Source: Streptomyces sp. LaPpAH-108 | Lineage (GTDB): Bacteria > Actinomycetota > Actinomycetes > Streptomycetales > Streptomycetaceae | Direction of reading: 5' to 3' | Assembly (NCBI RefSeq): GCF_000373625.1 | Contig: NZ_KB891988.1 | Location: forward strand, 372,001 to 436,000 | Length of the DNA: 64,000 bases | In this document: piece after piece, positions 9,739 to 18,455 of the stretch | Numbering within the stretch: position 1 is the stretch's first letter | How the letters are laid out: every line of letters starts with the position of its first letter | The notes under the pieces: generated by a model | The model's database searches: none | What the model was told of the DNA's origin: nothing | Seen by the model: the letters and a program-made list of their open reading frames with translations, nothing else | Translations under genes and position numbers: made by a program

Positions 9739-11580
9739 ATGCAGATCCAACCCAGACAGAATCTGCTGTCGATCTGGCAGGCCGTGACACGTCACTGTTT
9801 CACCGACGGAGCCTGGGAATGGGGGGACACGGGAGGACTGAGCAGCGTCGCCGACGCCGAGCGGCTGCTCTGCCTGCTGTATCCCGCGACCGAGGCACCC
9901 GCATTCCGTCTCGACGCGCCCGACACCACCCAGCCCGACGTGGAGAAAACCCTGCGGCAGGTCGGTGACGCCACGGAGATCCCCGAGACGCTGGTCCGGG
10001 TGCTCACCGAATTCATGGAGCGTCACCGTGCCGGTGACACCCCCACCTTCTCCGGCGGGAGCTACTTCGCCGCCCTCGGCCCCGAGGACGAACTCTCCAA
10101 GGAGCAGCGGGCCCTCGGCGTCGTCGACTCCTACAGCCTCTCCGTCACCCTGTGCCTGGCCACCCTCGGCTTCCTGAAGGTCTACCAGACCAAGACCGAG
10201 CGGCCGGGCACGCTCCAGCTGATCGAGTCCCTGCGCGAGGCGACCAGCGACCGGCTCACCGCCGCCATGGTCAACCTGCTGCGCGCCTTCACCGTCGACG
10301 TGTACACGGTCGATTCTCCGCAGGGCCAGGCGCTGTGCCGGCTCATCGGCCAGGGCCGCACCCCCGACCGCATGGTCCTCCAGCAGTTCCAGGAACGCTT
10401 CCGCGCCCTGCGCGCCGTCATCCGCGAGAGCGTCGTCCTCGGCGTCGACGTCGAGGAACAGCTCGGCAACGAGAACCGCCTCTTCGAATGCGGCTGGGCC
10501 TGGAGCGTCGTGCGGGGCGCGCCCCTGGTGGAGACCTCCGAGCCCGTCGGCGAACAGCCCACCGGCGTCGCCCGCGCCGTGCCGTACCTCTACTTCACCG
10601 TCGTCGCCCTCGACGGCATCCAGGACCTGTTCTCCGACCGAACCCTCGTCCTCGGCCTGCTCAACCAGGAACAGCAGAAGCTGGCCGAGGCGCTCCGCCT
10701 GCGCTGGACCATCACCCAGCAGTACTGGTCCGGCATCGCCCGCTTCGACGACGACCGCTGGCCCCTGGAGGACATCCCCTGGCGCACCACAGGCCAGCGC
10801 ATGGAGTCCGAGTACTTCTCCCTGTGCGTCGCCTCCATCCTCGTCCACGACCTGGTCCGCCGCCGCGCCACCGAGGACGACCTCAACCGCACCGTCGGCA
10901 TCATGGAACGCCTCGCCGAGCGCGGCCGGGTCACCGCGAGCACCACCCGCAGGGACTCCGCCGTCCTGCTGCACAACCCCGGACTCGCCCTGCCGCTCGC
11001 CTCCGACCATCCGCTCGGGCCGCCCATGCGGTGGACCATGACCGACTTCTCGGCCCAACTCCTCAAGCGGACCATCCAGTTGTGCGCCCTCTCGCGCAAC
11101 GTCGCCGCCCACACCCGGCTGCTTCAGCTCGCCGAGCGCACCATGGACCACCTGTGGATGCGGCGCATCACCGACAGCGAGGGCGTCGGCCTGTGGGACA
11201 ACGTGCACGCGGTCTTCCCGGACTCCGCCGACCGCCAGAACCAGCCGTCCTGGACCATCACCGAACGCATCACCGAGTGCATGGTCGCCGCCCAGCAGCT
11301 CTACAACCAGCCCCCCATCCGCAGCGCCGAACCCACCGCGCTCGCCCACGCCCTCCTCAGCGAGGCCACCCACCTCCTCGGCACCGAGCAGCTGGAACAG
11401 CCCGCGCCCATCGCCAAGAGCCTGGAAGGGGCGGAACTCAAGGGCATCGAAGCCGACCTGCGCCGCGCCCGCTCCCTGCTCGACACCCAGCCCGGCACGT
11501 CCTGCGCGCTCGCCCTGAACGTGCTCAGCCGGCTCGACGACCTCGCCCGCGCCCGCGCGGCCGGATCCCAGGGGGTATGA
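9739..11580 (+). CDS. SCO2524-like family protein of unknown function
   Basis: 613 residues, soluble, alpha-helical throughout, with no P-loop, membrane segment or known catalytic motif that I can see. It opens MQIQPRQNLLSIWQAVTRHCF and has a central region rich in Arg/Leu/Gln helices. Similar proteins in streptomycetes are catalogued as the SCO2524 family and always sit between the methyltransferase and the variant P-loop protein. I chose the ATG at 9739 because GAGGGG lies 7 bp upstream; GTG 9724 and ATG 9733 are in frame but worse placed. It ends 3 bp before the next gene. Confidence 0.85.
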   Translation: MQIQPRQNLLSIWQAVTRHCFTDGAWEWGDTGGLSSVADAERLLCLLYPATEAPAFRLDAPDTTQPDVEKTLRQVGDATEIPETLVRVLTEFMERHRAGDTPTFSGGSYFAALGPEDELSKEQRALGVVDSYSLSVTLCLATLGFLKVYQTKTERPGTLQLIESLREATSDRLTAAMVNLLRAFTVDVYTVDSPQGQALCRLIGQGRTPDRMVLQQFQERFRALRAVIRESVVLGVDVEEQLGNENRLFECGWAWSVVRGAPLVETSEPVGEQPTGVARAVPYLYFTVVALDGIQDLFSDRTLVLGLLNQEQQKLAEALRLRWTITQQYWSGIARFDDDRWPLEDIPWRTTGQRMESEYFSLCVASILVHDLVRRRATEDDLNRTVGIMERLAERGRVTASTTRRDSAVLLHNPGLALPLASDHPLGPPMRWTMTDFSAQLLKRTIQLCALSRNVAAHTRLLQLAERTMDHLWMRRITDSEGVGLWDNVHAVFPDSADRQNQPSWTITERITECMVAAQQLYNQPPIRSAEPTALAHALLSEATHLLGTEQLEQPAPIAKSLEGAELKGIEADLRRARSLLDTQPGTSCALALNVLSRLDDLARARAAGSQGV

Positions 11581-11583
11581 GCC

Positions 11584-12501
11584 GTGCTCGTCTTCGCCGC
11601 CTCCGACAAGGGAGGCACCGGACGCTCCGTCACCAGTGCCAACCTCGCCTACCGACGCGCCCTCGACGGCGACGACGTCTGCTACCTCGACTTCGACTTC
11701 GGCTCGCCCACCGCCACCGCCGTCTTCGACACCCCGAACGTCATGGAGGAGGCCGAGGGCCGCGGCCTGCACGCCTACCTCAAGGGCAAGACCGGCGAAC
11801 CCCTGCGCGTCGACGTGTGGAGCCGCACCGAACACCCCGTCCTCAGCGACCGCCCCAGCGGCTCCGGACGCCTCGTCCTCTTCCCCGGCGACCGCGGCGG
11901 CGGCGAGTTCGTCACCGACGAGGACAACCTGCACCGCTGCGTCGACCTCTTCCTGCGCCTGCACCGCGAGTTCGACCTCGTCGTGGTCGACCTCAGCGCC
12001 GGACGCAGCTACGCCATGGACCTCGCCCTGACCGCCACCGCCCGCGAGGAACTGCGGCACATCCGCTCCCGCTGGCTGCTCTACCACCGCTGGACCCGGC
12101 AGCACGTCATGGCCGCCGCCGAACTCCTCTCCGGCCGCCAGGGCCTCCTCGGCTCCGGCATCGCCATGGGCCATGACCGCACCGCGCTCCTCGGCTCCGT
12201 GCGCTTCGTGCGGGCCGCCGTACCCGACCTGGAGTCCCCGCAGTGGGCCCAGATGCCCGCCGCGCAGTACGCCTGGATGCGCCAGTGCGACAAGCGACTT
12301 GAGGAACTCGCCGCCTCCCTCGGCATCGGCAAGACCCGCGCCCTGGCTTCGATCCCGCTGGAACCCGTGCTCCAGATGCGCGAACAGCTCATCACCGACG
12401 AGGACGTGCTCGACAGCAAGATCGCCAACTTCACCACCCGGCAGGCTCTGGTGGAACTGGCCGAGCGGCTCACCGACGACAAGTTCTGGGGGCAACTGTG
12501 A
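11584..12501 (+). CDS. variant P-loop (ParA/Mrp-like) ATPase, SCO2523-like
   Basis: 305 residues. The N-terminus MLVFAASDKGGTGRSVTSAN is a deviant Walker A of the SIMIBI/ParA class (KGGxGK[TS]) in which the signature Lys before Ser is Arg (KGGTGRS), while the upstream signature Lys is kept. VCYLDFDFGSPTA is the switch/Walker A' region, and DLVVVDLSAGRSYAMDLAL is Walker B-like. Either an ATPase with altered catalysis or a nucleotide-binding switch. Start GTG 11584, 3 bp after the previous stop; the end overlaps the next gene. Related KGGxGR proteins occur in actinobacterial peptide and conflict systems, which is a family-level analogy only. Confidence 0.88.
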   Translation: MLVFAASDKGGTGRSVTSANLAYRRALDGDDVCYLDFDFGSPTATAVFDTPNVMEEAEGRGLHAYLKGKTGEPLRVDVWSRTEHPVLSDRPSGSGRLVLFPGDRGGGEFVTDEDNLHRCVDLFLRLHREFDLVVVDLSAGRSYAMDLALTATAREELRHIRSRWLLYHRWTRQHVMAAAELLSGRQGLLGSGIAMGHDRTALLGSVRFVRAAVPDLESPQWAQMPAAQYAWMRQCDKRLEELAASLGIGKTRALASIPLEPVLQMREQLITDEDVLDSKIANFTTRQALVELAERLTDDKFWGQL

Positions 12502-13487
12502 CGGAGGCCGCCGCCGTCTTCCGGGAGACCAGCGCCGACCCGGTCACCGAGTCCGTGCCGTACTCCCATCTCTCCCTGGAACTCGGCCACTTGTACATGG
12601 AGGACTTCGCCGAGGGCGCCGACCGGCTGGTGCGCCACTTCACCGCCGTACGCCCCTGGGCCGACACCGCCCGTGCCTGGGCCGCCGCCGCGCTCCCCGC
12701 GGGCAAACGGCCCCGGATCAGCACCTGCTTCCTCATCGACGACTACTTCAGCCGTCTGTCCACCCCGGCCAAGCTCGTGCCCACCCTGCTGGACGCCGCC
12801 GAGCGGGCCGGGCTCACCATCGACTACCTCGCCCGCGAGTCCGGCTGCGCGCTCGCCGACCCCGCCCGCCCCGACCGGGCCGGACTCGCCGAGTCCGTGA
12901 TGCACCGCCTGGTCGAGTCACCCCCGCCCGGCAGCAACGGCTTCCGGCCGCCCGTCAGCCGTACCGGCTGGCTCACCAACGGCCGCCGCGCCCCCGCCCG
13001 GCGCACCTCCGCCGCCCTCGACGCCGACAGTGCCTGGCAGCCGCCCGCCGAGACCGAGGCGCGCGGCCATTCCGTCTTCGTCGACGTCGAACTCTGGGAC
13101 GACAACGGCCCCCACCGCACCTGGTCCTGCGCCTTCCTCGCCGCCGTCTGGCAGCTCGCCCGGCTCGGCCTGCTGCGCGACGACGGCCGCGCCGTCCTCA
13201 CCCCGGCCCCCTGGGACCGGGACCTGCCCTTCCCCGACGACTGGGACGCGCTGCCGCCCCTGCTCCGGCTCAACCCGGCCGCGCCGCCCTTCACCGCCTA
13301 CTCCACGTGCAGCGTCCTCCCGGTCCGCTTCCTGCCCGTCGAACACGCCGTACGCGTCATCCTCGGCCAGGTCCACGTCGACGCCGACGCGGTCGGCCAG
13401 GCCGTCGCACGCGCCGGGCAGGAGAAGGTCACGCTGCCCGAGGGCGTCGTGGAACGCACCTCCTACCTCTTCCCGCCGGGGCTCTGA
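12498..13487 (+). CDS. SCO2522-like family protein
   Basis: 329 residues. Starts with GTG overlapping the stop of the P-loop gene (GTGA), so translation is coupled. Soluble; the N-terminal region (SHLSLELGHLYMEDFAEG, then ISTCFLIDDYFSRLSTPAKLVPTLLDAAERAGLTIDYLARESGCA) resembles a catalytic-looking alpha/beta segment with an acidic IDDYF, and the C-terminal region has a Trp/Cys-rich helix (HRTWSCAFLAAVWQLARLGLL). Function unknown; named after SCO2522 in streptomycete genomes and always found in this cluster. Confidence 0.83.
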   Translation: MTEAAAVFRETSADPVTESVPYSHLSLELGHLYMEDFAEGADRLVRHFTAVRPWADTARAWAAAALPAGKRPRISTCFLIDDYFSRLSTPAKLVPTLLDAAERAGLTIDYLARESGCALADPARPDRAGLAESVMHRLVESPPPGSNGFRPPVSRTGWLTNGRRAPARRTSAALDADSAWQPPAETEARGHSVFVDVELWDDNGPHRTWSCAFLAAVWQLARLGLLRDDGRAVLTPAPWDRDLPFPDDWDALPPLLRLNPAAPPFTAYSTCSVLPVRFLPVEHAVRVILGQVHVDADAVGQAVARAGQEKVTLPEGVVERTSYLFPPGL

Positions 13488-13488
13488 C

Positions 13489-14454
13489 GTGGCCGCCGCT
13501 CCGGCCCTGATGTGCGGCGAGGTCCGCACCTGCCTGCTGCCTACCCGCGACGCGGTGAGCGAGCGCACCGCCGAACGGCTGCTGCGGCTGCGCCCCGACG
13601 AACGCGTCCGCCTTTCCCGGCGCCCCAACCCGCACGCCCTCTCCCCGGACGTGCTCACCGGCGTCGACTGCCGACTGCCCGCCGCCAACGGCGCCAAGGC
13701 CCGCGCCATCGGCACCCTCGCCGCCCGCGCCACCCTCACCGAGGGCCGGGTCCTCCAGGCCACGGCCCACTTCGCCGCCCCCGCGAGCGGCCCCGACCGG
13801 CGCCGTCCCTGGGGCGAGTACCTGGTCCACCCCGGCGTGCTCGTCCCCCTCGGACGGCTCCCGGTCCGCGCGGTCGCCGACGGCTTCCTGACGGACGGGC
13901 ACGCCCCCGACCTGCTCGACGCCGGGTCCGTCGCCGAGGGCATGCTCGCCCGGATCTCCCGCAACCACCGCCTCCTCGACCACGACACCCCGCTGCGCAC
14001 CCCCACCACCCGGCTCCGGTGGGTGGCCCTGCCCGCCCCCGCCGGGACACCGGCCCGGCTCGTGAGCCTCACCGTCGACGACACCGATGGGCTGCGCACC
14101 GTGGAACTGACCGTCCCCGAGGACCTGCCGCCCGCCGCCGTGGCCGGGTTCTGCGAGGACCTGGCCCTGCACGACTGGCTGCTGACCACCGTGAGCCAGA
14201 AACTCGACGGGCTGCCGCTCGCCCGGGCCGACGGCGCCGCCGCCCTCAAGGTGCTGCGCCCGCTCGTCGACCACCTGCTCCACCTCTGGATGCCCATGGC
14301 CCGCGTCGCCCCGGCGCTCGGCCCGCTCTGGCACACCCTGGAGCAGCACCCCGGTTTCAGCCGCCAGTGGCACAACCTCGTACAGCGCGTCCGCGACCAG
14401 ATGGCCCTGCGGGCCCTGCTGCACCGGGAGGCTGCCGCCCTGGCCGCCTCCTGA
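13489..14454 (+). CDS. SCO2521-like family protein
   Basis: 321 residues from the GTG at 13489, one base after the previous stop. Soluble mixed alpha/beta; no catalytic motif recognised. The conserved-looking parts are ALMCGEVRTCLLPTRDAVS at the start and a Trp/His-rich helical C-terminus (LLHLWMPMARVAPALGPLWHTLEQHPGF). It belongs to the family named after SCO2521. The frame is open far upstream inside the neighbouring gene, which is not evidence for a longer protein. Fifth gene of the cluster. Confidence 0.82.
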   Translation: MAAAPALMCGEVRTCLLPTRDAVSERTAERLLRLRPDERVRLSRRPNPHALSPDVLTGVDCRLPAANGAKARAIGTLAARATLTEGRVLQATAHFAAPASGPDRRRPWGEYLVHPGVLVPLGRLPVRAVADGFLTDGHAPDLLDAGSVAEGMLARISRNHRLLDHDTPLRTPTTRLRWVALPAPAGTPARLVSLTVDDTDGLRTVELTVPEDLPPAAVAGFCEDLALHDWLLTTVSQKLDGLPLARADGAAALKVLRPLVDHLLHLWMPMARVAPALGPLWHTLEQHPGFSRQWHNLVQRVRDQMALRALLHREAAALAAS

Positions 14455-14498
14455 ACCGACTCGGAAGCCCACATGATCCCGACGGGGGGAGAAGCGGG

Positions 14499-15467
14499 AT
14501 GACAGGAACGATCACAACGCGCGGTCACCACGGCCACCATGTCTCCGACACCGGGGGCCGGGAGGACGCGGGCCGTCGGTTATTGCAGAAACTGCTGGTC
14601 ACGGTCGTGGCGGGCGGTGTGGTGTACGTCCTGACCACGGTGCTCGCGCCCACCGCCGAGGACGTGTGGCAGCTGGTGCTTTCGGTGCTGTGCGGGGGCG
14701 CGGTGCTGATCGTCCAGTTCATGGTGACCTTCGCGCACCAGCTCAACGACCTGAAGAGTTCCGTCGACAAGCGCTTCGTGGACATCGGCCGGGCCACCAA
14801 GCTCTTCAACGAGGTCGAGAAGCTGCGCGGCGACGCGGTGCCCCGGCTCGCCGAGAGTGCCACCCTGGTCGTCTCCACCGGACCAGAGATCCTGCACGAC
14901 TTCGCGCACGAGGAGATCAACCGGCTCGCCCTCCAGATGGACGACCTGACCAACCTCACCGCCGAGTGCCCGGGCGAGAACCACGACTGGCTGCTCAGCC
15001 TCACCAAGTGCGCCCAGCGGAGCATCGACGCGATCAGCACCTCCGTCGACCAGAACTTCTGGAGCACCGAGCCCGCAGGGCGTTACCTGGAGGCGCAGCG
15101 GGAGGCGATCGACGCGCGCGAGATCAAGGTCAGGCGGCTGTTCGTCGTCAAGGACCCCGAGGACGTCCCGCGTCTGGACGACGTCTTCAAGGAGCAGCGC
15201 GACGTGCACATCGAGGTCCGCGTGGTGGCCCTCTCCTCGCTCCCGCTGCACGTCCGGCGCGGCAAGATGATCGACTTCATCGTCTTCGACGGCGCCCTGT
15301 CCTACGAGATCGGCGCCGACCAGCTCAGCGTCAACTCCTGGACGACCGTGAACGCCCGCGAGGACGACGTACAGCAGCGGATCAGGCGCTTCACCGAACT
15401 GTGGAACGCCGGGGAGGGCGGGGACGGCGGCACGCCGGACGGCGGCCCGGAGCCCGACGTGTCCTGA
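14499..15467 (+). CDS. membrane protein with C-terminal PLD-like/sensor domain
   Basis: 322 residues. Two membrane helices (about residues 29-48 and 55-78, QLVLSVLCGGAVLIVQFMV), a possible short coiled coil (LNDLKSSVDKRFVDIGRATKLFNEVEKL), then a cytoplasmic alpha/beta domain: SIDAISTSVDQNFWSTEPAGRYLEAQREAIDAREIKVRRLFVV. This arrangement is what I know from phospholipase-D-fold domains without HKD catalytic residues found in actinobacterial signalling and effector-associated proteins. It follows SCO2521-like after 44 bp with its own ribosome site (GGGGGAGAAG). It may anchor the cluster's products at the membrane; that is inference. Confidence 0.72.
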   Translation: MTGTITTRGHHGHHVSDTGGREDAGRRLLQKLLVTVVAGGVVYVLTTVLAPTAEDVWQLVLSVLCGGAVLIVQFMVTFAHQLNDLKSSVDKRFVDIGRATKLFNEVEKLRGDAVPRLAESATLVVSTGPEILHDFAHEEINRLALQMDDLTNLTAECPGENHDWLLSLTKCAQRSIDAISTSVDQNFWSTEPAGRYLEAQREAIDAREIKVRRLFVVKDPEDVPRLDDVFKEQRDVHIEVRVVALSSLPLHVRRGKMIDFIVFDGALSYEIGADQLSVNSWTTVNAREDDVQQRIRRFTELWNAGEGGDGGTPDGGPEPDVS

Positions 15468-15538
15468 AGCACATGCACCGGGGCCGTGAAGCGCGCGGAC
15501 CGGGCCTGCGCGCCGGACGCGTGCGCGAGAATGGCCCC

Positions 15539-16285
15539 ATGAGTCTGTTCCGCGACGACGGCATCGTGCTGCGCACCCAGAAGCTCGGCGAGGCGGACCG
15601 GATCATCACGTTGCTCACGCGTGGGCACGGGCGGGTGCGGGCCGTGGCGCGGGGGGTGCGGCGGACGAAGTCGAAGTTCGGGGCGCGGCTCGAGCCGTTC
15701 TCGCATGTGGACGTGCAGTTCTTCGCGCGGGGCAGTGAGCTGATCGGACGCGGTCTGCCGCTGTGCACGCAGAGTGAGACCATCGCGCCGTACGGCGGCG
15801 GGATCGTCACCGACTACGCCCGCTACACCGCCGGTACGGCCATGCTGGAGACGGCCGAGCGGTTCACCGACCACGAGGGCGAACCGGCCGTGCAGCAGTA
15901 TCTGCTCCTCGTCGGCGCCCTGCGCACCCTCGCGCGGGGTGAGCACGCCCCGCATCTCGTCCTCGACGCGTTCCTGCTCCGCTCGCTCGCGGTCAACGGC
16001 TACGCGCCCAGCTTCGGGGACTGCGCACGGTGCGGGATGCCCGGGCCGAACCGGTTCTTCTCGGTCGCCGCGGGCGGCTCGGTCTGCGGGGACTGCCGGG
16101 TCGCGGGCAGTGTCGTACCGTCCCCGCAGACCCTGGTGCTGCTCGCCGCGCTGCTTACGGGAGACTGGGAGACGGCGGACGCGGCCGAGGCGCGGCACGT
16201 CCGCGAGGGGAGCGGCCTGGTGTCCGCCTATCTGCACTGGCATCTGGAGCGCGGGCTGCGCTCCCTTCGGTACGTAGAGAAGTAA
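15539..16285 (+). CDS. recO: DNA repair protein RecO
   Basis: 248 residues. RecO helps RecF/RecR load RecA on SSB-coated gaps and anneals strands. N-terminal OB-fold: MSLFRDDGIVLRTQKLGEADRIITLLTRGHGRVRAVARGVRRTKSKFG. The C-terminal helical domain holds a four-cysteine zinc site, CARCGMPG and CGDC about 33 residues apart. Length is normal for actinobacteria. The start ATG 15539 is the only one that gives the conserved N-terminus. uppS follows 32 bp downstream, the usual actinobacterial order. Confidence 0.96.
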   Translation: MSLFRDDGIVLRTQKLGEADRIITLLTRGHGRVRAVARGVRRTKSKFGARLEPFSHVDVQFFARGSELIGRGLPLCTQSETIAPYGGGIVTDYARYTAGTAMLETAERFTDHEGEPAVQQYLLLVGALRTLARGEHAPHLVLDAFLLRSLAVNGYAPSFGDCARCGMPGPNRFFSVAAGGSVCGDCRVAGSVVPSPQTLVLLAALLTGDWETADAAEARHVREGSGLVSAYLHWHLERGLRSLRYVEK

Positions 16286-16317
16286 GCGGCTAGCACGGCT
16301 GAGGAGACGAGAAGCAC

Positions 16318-17187
16318 ATGGTCGTACGCGGATTTCTGGGGCGGCGGCAGCGCGAGTACAAGGCGCCCGAGCCGCACCCCTCGGGCGCGCGTGCGCCGAA
16401 GCTTCCCGGTGAGCTGATCCCCGAGCACGTCGCGATCGTCATGGACGGCAACGGGCGCTGGGCCAAGGAGCGCGGGCTGCCGCGCACCGAGGGGCACAAG
16501 GTGGGCGCCGAGCGTGTGCTCGACGTGCTCCAGGGCTCCATCGAGGTCGGCGTGCGCAACATCTCCCTCTACGCCTTCTCCACCGAGAACTGGAAGCGGT
16601 CGCCCGACGAGGTGCGCTTCCTCATGAACTTCAACCGCGACTTCATCCGCAAGACCCGGGACCAGCTCGACGAGCTGGGCATCCGGGTGCGGTGGGTGGG
16701 CCGTATGCCCAAGCTGTGGAAGTCGGTCGCCAAGGAACTCCAGGTCGCGCAGGAGCAGACCAAGGACAACGACCTGCTCACGCTGTACTTCTGCATGAAC
16801 TACGGCGGCCGTGCCGAGATCGCGGACGCGGCGCAGGCCATCGCGGAGGACGTGAAGGCGGGGCGTCTCGACCCGTCCAAGGTCACCGAGAAGACGATCC
16901 AGAAGTACATGTACTACCCGGACATGCCGGACGTCGACCTCTTCCTCCGCCCCAGCGGCGAGCAGCGCACCTCCAACTACCTTCTCTGGCAGAGCGCTTA
17001 CGCCGAGATGGTCTTCCAGGACGTCCTGTGGCCCGACTTCGACCGCCGCGACCTCTGGCGCGCCTGCGTCGAGTTCGCCTCCCGCGACCGCCGCTTCGGC
17101 GGCGCCGTCCCGAACGAGGAACTGCTCGCGATGGAAGAGGCGATGAAGGGCGACCCGGCGGTGCAGGACGACCCGACGGCGTCCTGA
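16318..17187 (+). CDS. uppS: isoprenyl transferase (undecaprenyl diphosphate synthase family)
   Basis: Cis-prenyltransferase that elongates allylic diphosphates with isopentenyl diphosphate to make the lipid carrier for cell-wall synthesis. 289 residues. The signature [19 protein letters not shown] (DGNGR at 43-47, catalytic Asp and diphosphate site), [10 protein letters not shown], and the C-terminal [26 protein letters not shown] ([10 protein letters not shown]). A 35-residue basic, proline-rich N-terminal extension is normal in streptomycetes. Start ATG 16318, 32 bp after recO. Confidence 0.96.
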   Translation: MVVRGFLGRRQREYKAPEPHPSGARAPKLPGELIPEHVAIVMDGNGRWAKERGLPRTEGHKVGAERVLDVLQGSIEVGVRNISLYAFSTENWKRSPDEVRFLMNFNRDFIRKTRDQLDELGIRVRWVGRMPKLWKSVAKELQVAQEQTKDNDLLTLYFCMNYGGRAEIADAAQAIAEDVKAGRLDPSKVTEKTIQKYMYYPDMPDVDLFLRPSGEQRTSNYLLWQSAYAEMVFQDVLWPDFDRRDLWRACVEFASRDRRFGGAVPNEELLAMEEAMKGDPAVQDDPTAS

Positions 17188-17241
17188 ACCCCGTCCCGCT
17201 ACGATCCCTCCTCACGATCATGGACCTGGGGAGGGATCGGC

Positions 17242-17754
17242 ATGGTGGGCGATGTCGTGGAGCTGGCGTACCGGTCGACGCGTGAGGACGCCGCGTCGGC
17301 CGTGCGGGCCCGGCTGCGGATGACCTGGCTGCGGTGGGGACGGGCCGTGCTGCTCGTCGCCGCCGGGCTGGCCCTGGGGGTGGAGGCCGCGCTGCTGACC
17401 GGCGGGCACCACGGACTGCCGCCCGGGGAACTCGCGGCGGTGGTCGTGGGCACGGTGCTGCTGCTGGTGATGCCCTGGGCGGCGAGCCGCAGTCTCCACC
17501 GCGCCCTTGAGCGGCAGGGGGCGTTCCGGGTCACGGTGACCGACGCCGGGATCACGGTGGTGACCGACCCGGGGACGGAGACGCTGACCTGGGCGGACCG
17601 GCCCCGCTACACCGAGACGGAACGCGTCTTCGTCCTCGCGGGCGCCGACCGCGGCGCGAGCGCCCTCACCGTGCTCCCCAAACAGGGCCTGCCCGACCGC
17701 ACGGACGTGGACCGCCTGCGGGCCCTGCTGGACCGTCACGTGACGCGCTGCTGA
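17242..17754 (+). CDS. YcxB-like membrane protein
   Basis: 170 residues. MVGDVVELAYRSTREDAASAVRARLR, then two membrane helices (about residues 32-50 and 60-80), then a C-terminal beta-rich domain (FRVTVTDAGITVVTDPGTETLTWADRPRYTETERVFVLA). This is the layout of the YcxB-like family of unknown function. GGGGAGGGAT lies just upstream of the ATG at 17242. It converges on the zinc-uptake genes across a 228-bp intergenic stretch. Confidence 0.8.
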   Translation: MVGDVVELAYRSTREDAASAVRARLRMTWLRWGRAVLLVAAGLALGVEAALLTGGHHGLPPGELAAVVVGTVLLLVMPWAASRSLHRALERQGAFRVTVTDAGITVVTDPGTETLTWADRPRYTETERVFVLAGADRGASALTVLPKQGLPDRTDVDRLRALLDRHVTRC

Positions 17755-17982
17755 GGGCGGCCGGGCAGCCGGGCGGCGGGCCCGGGCTCTGAGCGTCGCT
17801 CCTGCCGACCCGGCGGCGCTGCGGTCCCGCGCACGGAGGGGCCGTGATCCCGGAGCCTCGGAAAACCGGTGGGGAACGGAGATCGGCGCCCGCACGTCCC
17901 GCGAGGAGGGCCCGCAGCCGGAGGCGTCAGCCGGGGCCGGGGCCAGTCCCGATTGCCCGGCCCCGACCGCCCAGCCCGTAGC

Positions 17983-18393
17983 TCAGCCGGAGGCGCAGTC
18001 CGCGCAGGTGCCGAAGATCTCCACCGTGTGGGCCACGTTCACATAGCCGTGTTCCGAGGCGATGGCTTCCGCCCACTTCTCCACCGCCGGGCCCGCCACC
18101 TCGACCGCCTTGCCGCAGGTGCGGCAGACGAGATGGTGGTGGTGTTCGCCGGTGGAGCAGCGGCGGTAGACGGACTCGCCGTCGGAGGTGCGCAGAACGT
18201 CGACCTCGCCCGCCTCGGCGAGGGACTGCAAGGTGCGGTAGACGGTGGTGAGACCCACCGAGTCGCCCTTGTGCTTGAGCATGTCGTGCAGGTCCTGCGC
18301 GCTGCGGAACTCGTCGACCTCGTCCAAGGCCGCCGCCACCGCTGCGCGCTGCCGGGTCGCGCGGCCCTTCACGGGCTGTCCAGCGGTCGTCAC
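17983..18393 (-). CDS. zur: zinc uptake regulator Zur (Fur family)
   Basis: 136 residues. Winged helix with SVGLTTVYRTLQSLAEAGEVDVLR, histidine run HHHH (84-87) in the metal-sensing region, and structural zinc cysteines C90xxC93 and C130xxC133 (FGTCADC). With Zn bound it should repress the znu genes, and two matching palindromes stand at the znuA promoter. I chose the GTG at 18393 (VTTAGQPVKG) because AGGAGG lies ideally upstream; the ATG at 18408 is itself part of the sequence overlapping that ribosome site. The gene is last in znuA-znuC-znuB-zur, with 62 bp between znuB and zur. Confidence 0.93.
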   Translation of the reverse strand: MTTAGQPVKGRATRQRAAVAAALDEVDEFRSAQDLHDMLKHKGDSVGLTTVYRTLQSLAEAGEVDVLRTSDGESVYRRCSTGEHHHHLVCRTCGKAVEVAGPAVEKWAEAIASEHGYVNVAHTVEIFGTCADCASG

Positions 18394-18455
18394 CGGGTGC
18401 CTCCTCATGTCTGCGCCTCTGACCGGGCCATTGTGCCAGCCCGGACCCCGCCGGG

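Noticed and set aside
9700..12495. 931-codon open frame on the minus strand across the SCO2524- and SCO2523-like genes
   Set aside because: Composition is Gly/Val/Glu/Asp-rich with no domain, a mirror of the GC-biased third positions of the plus-strand genes.
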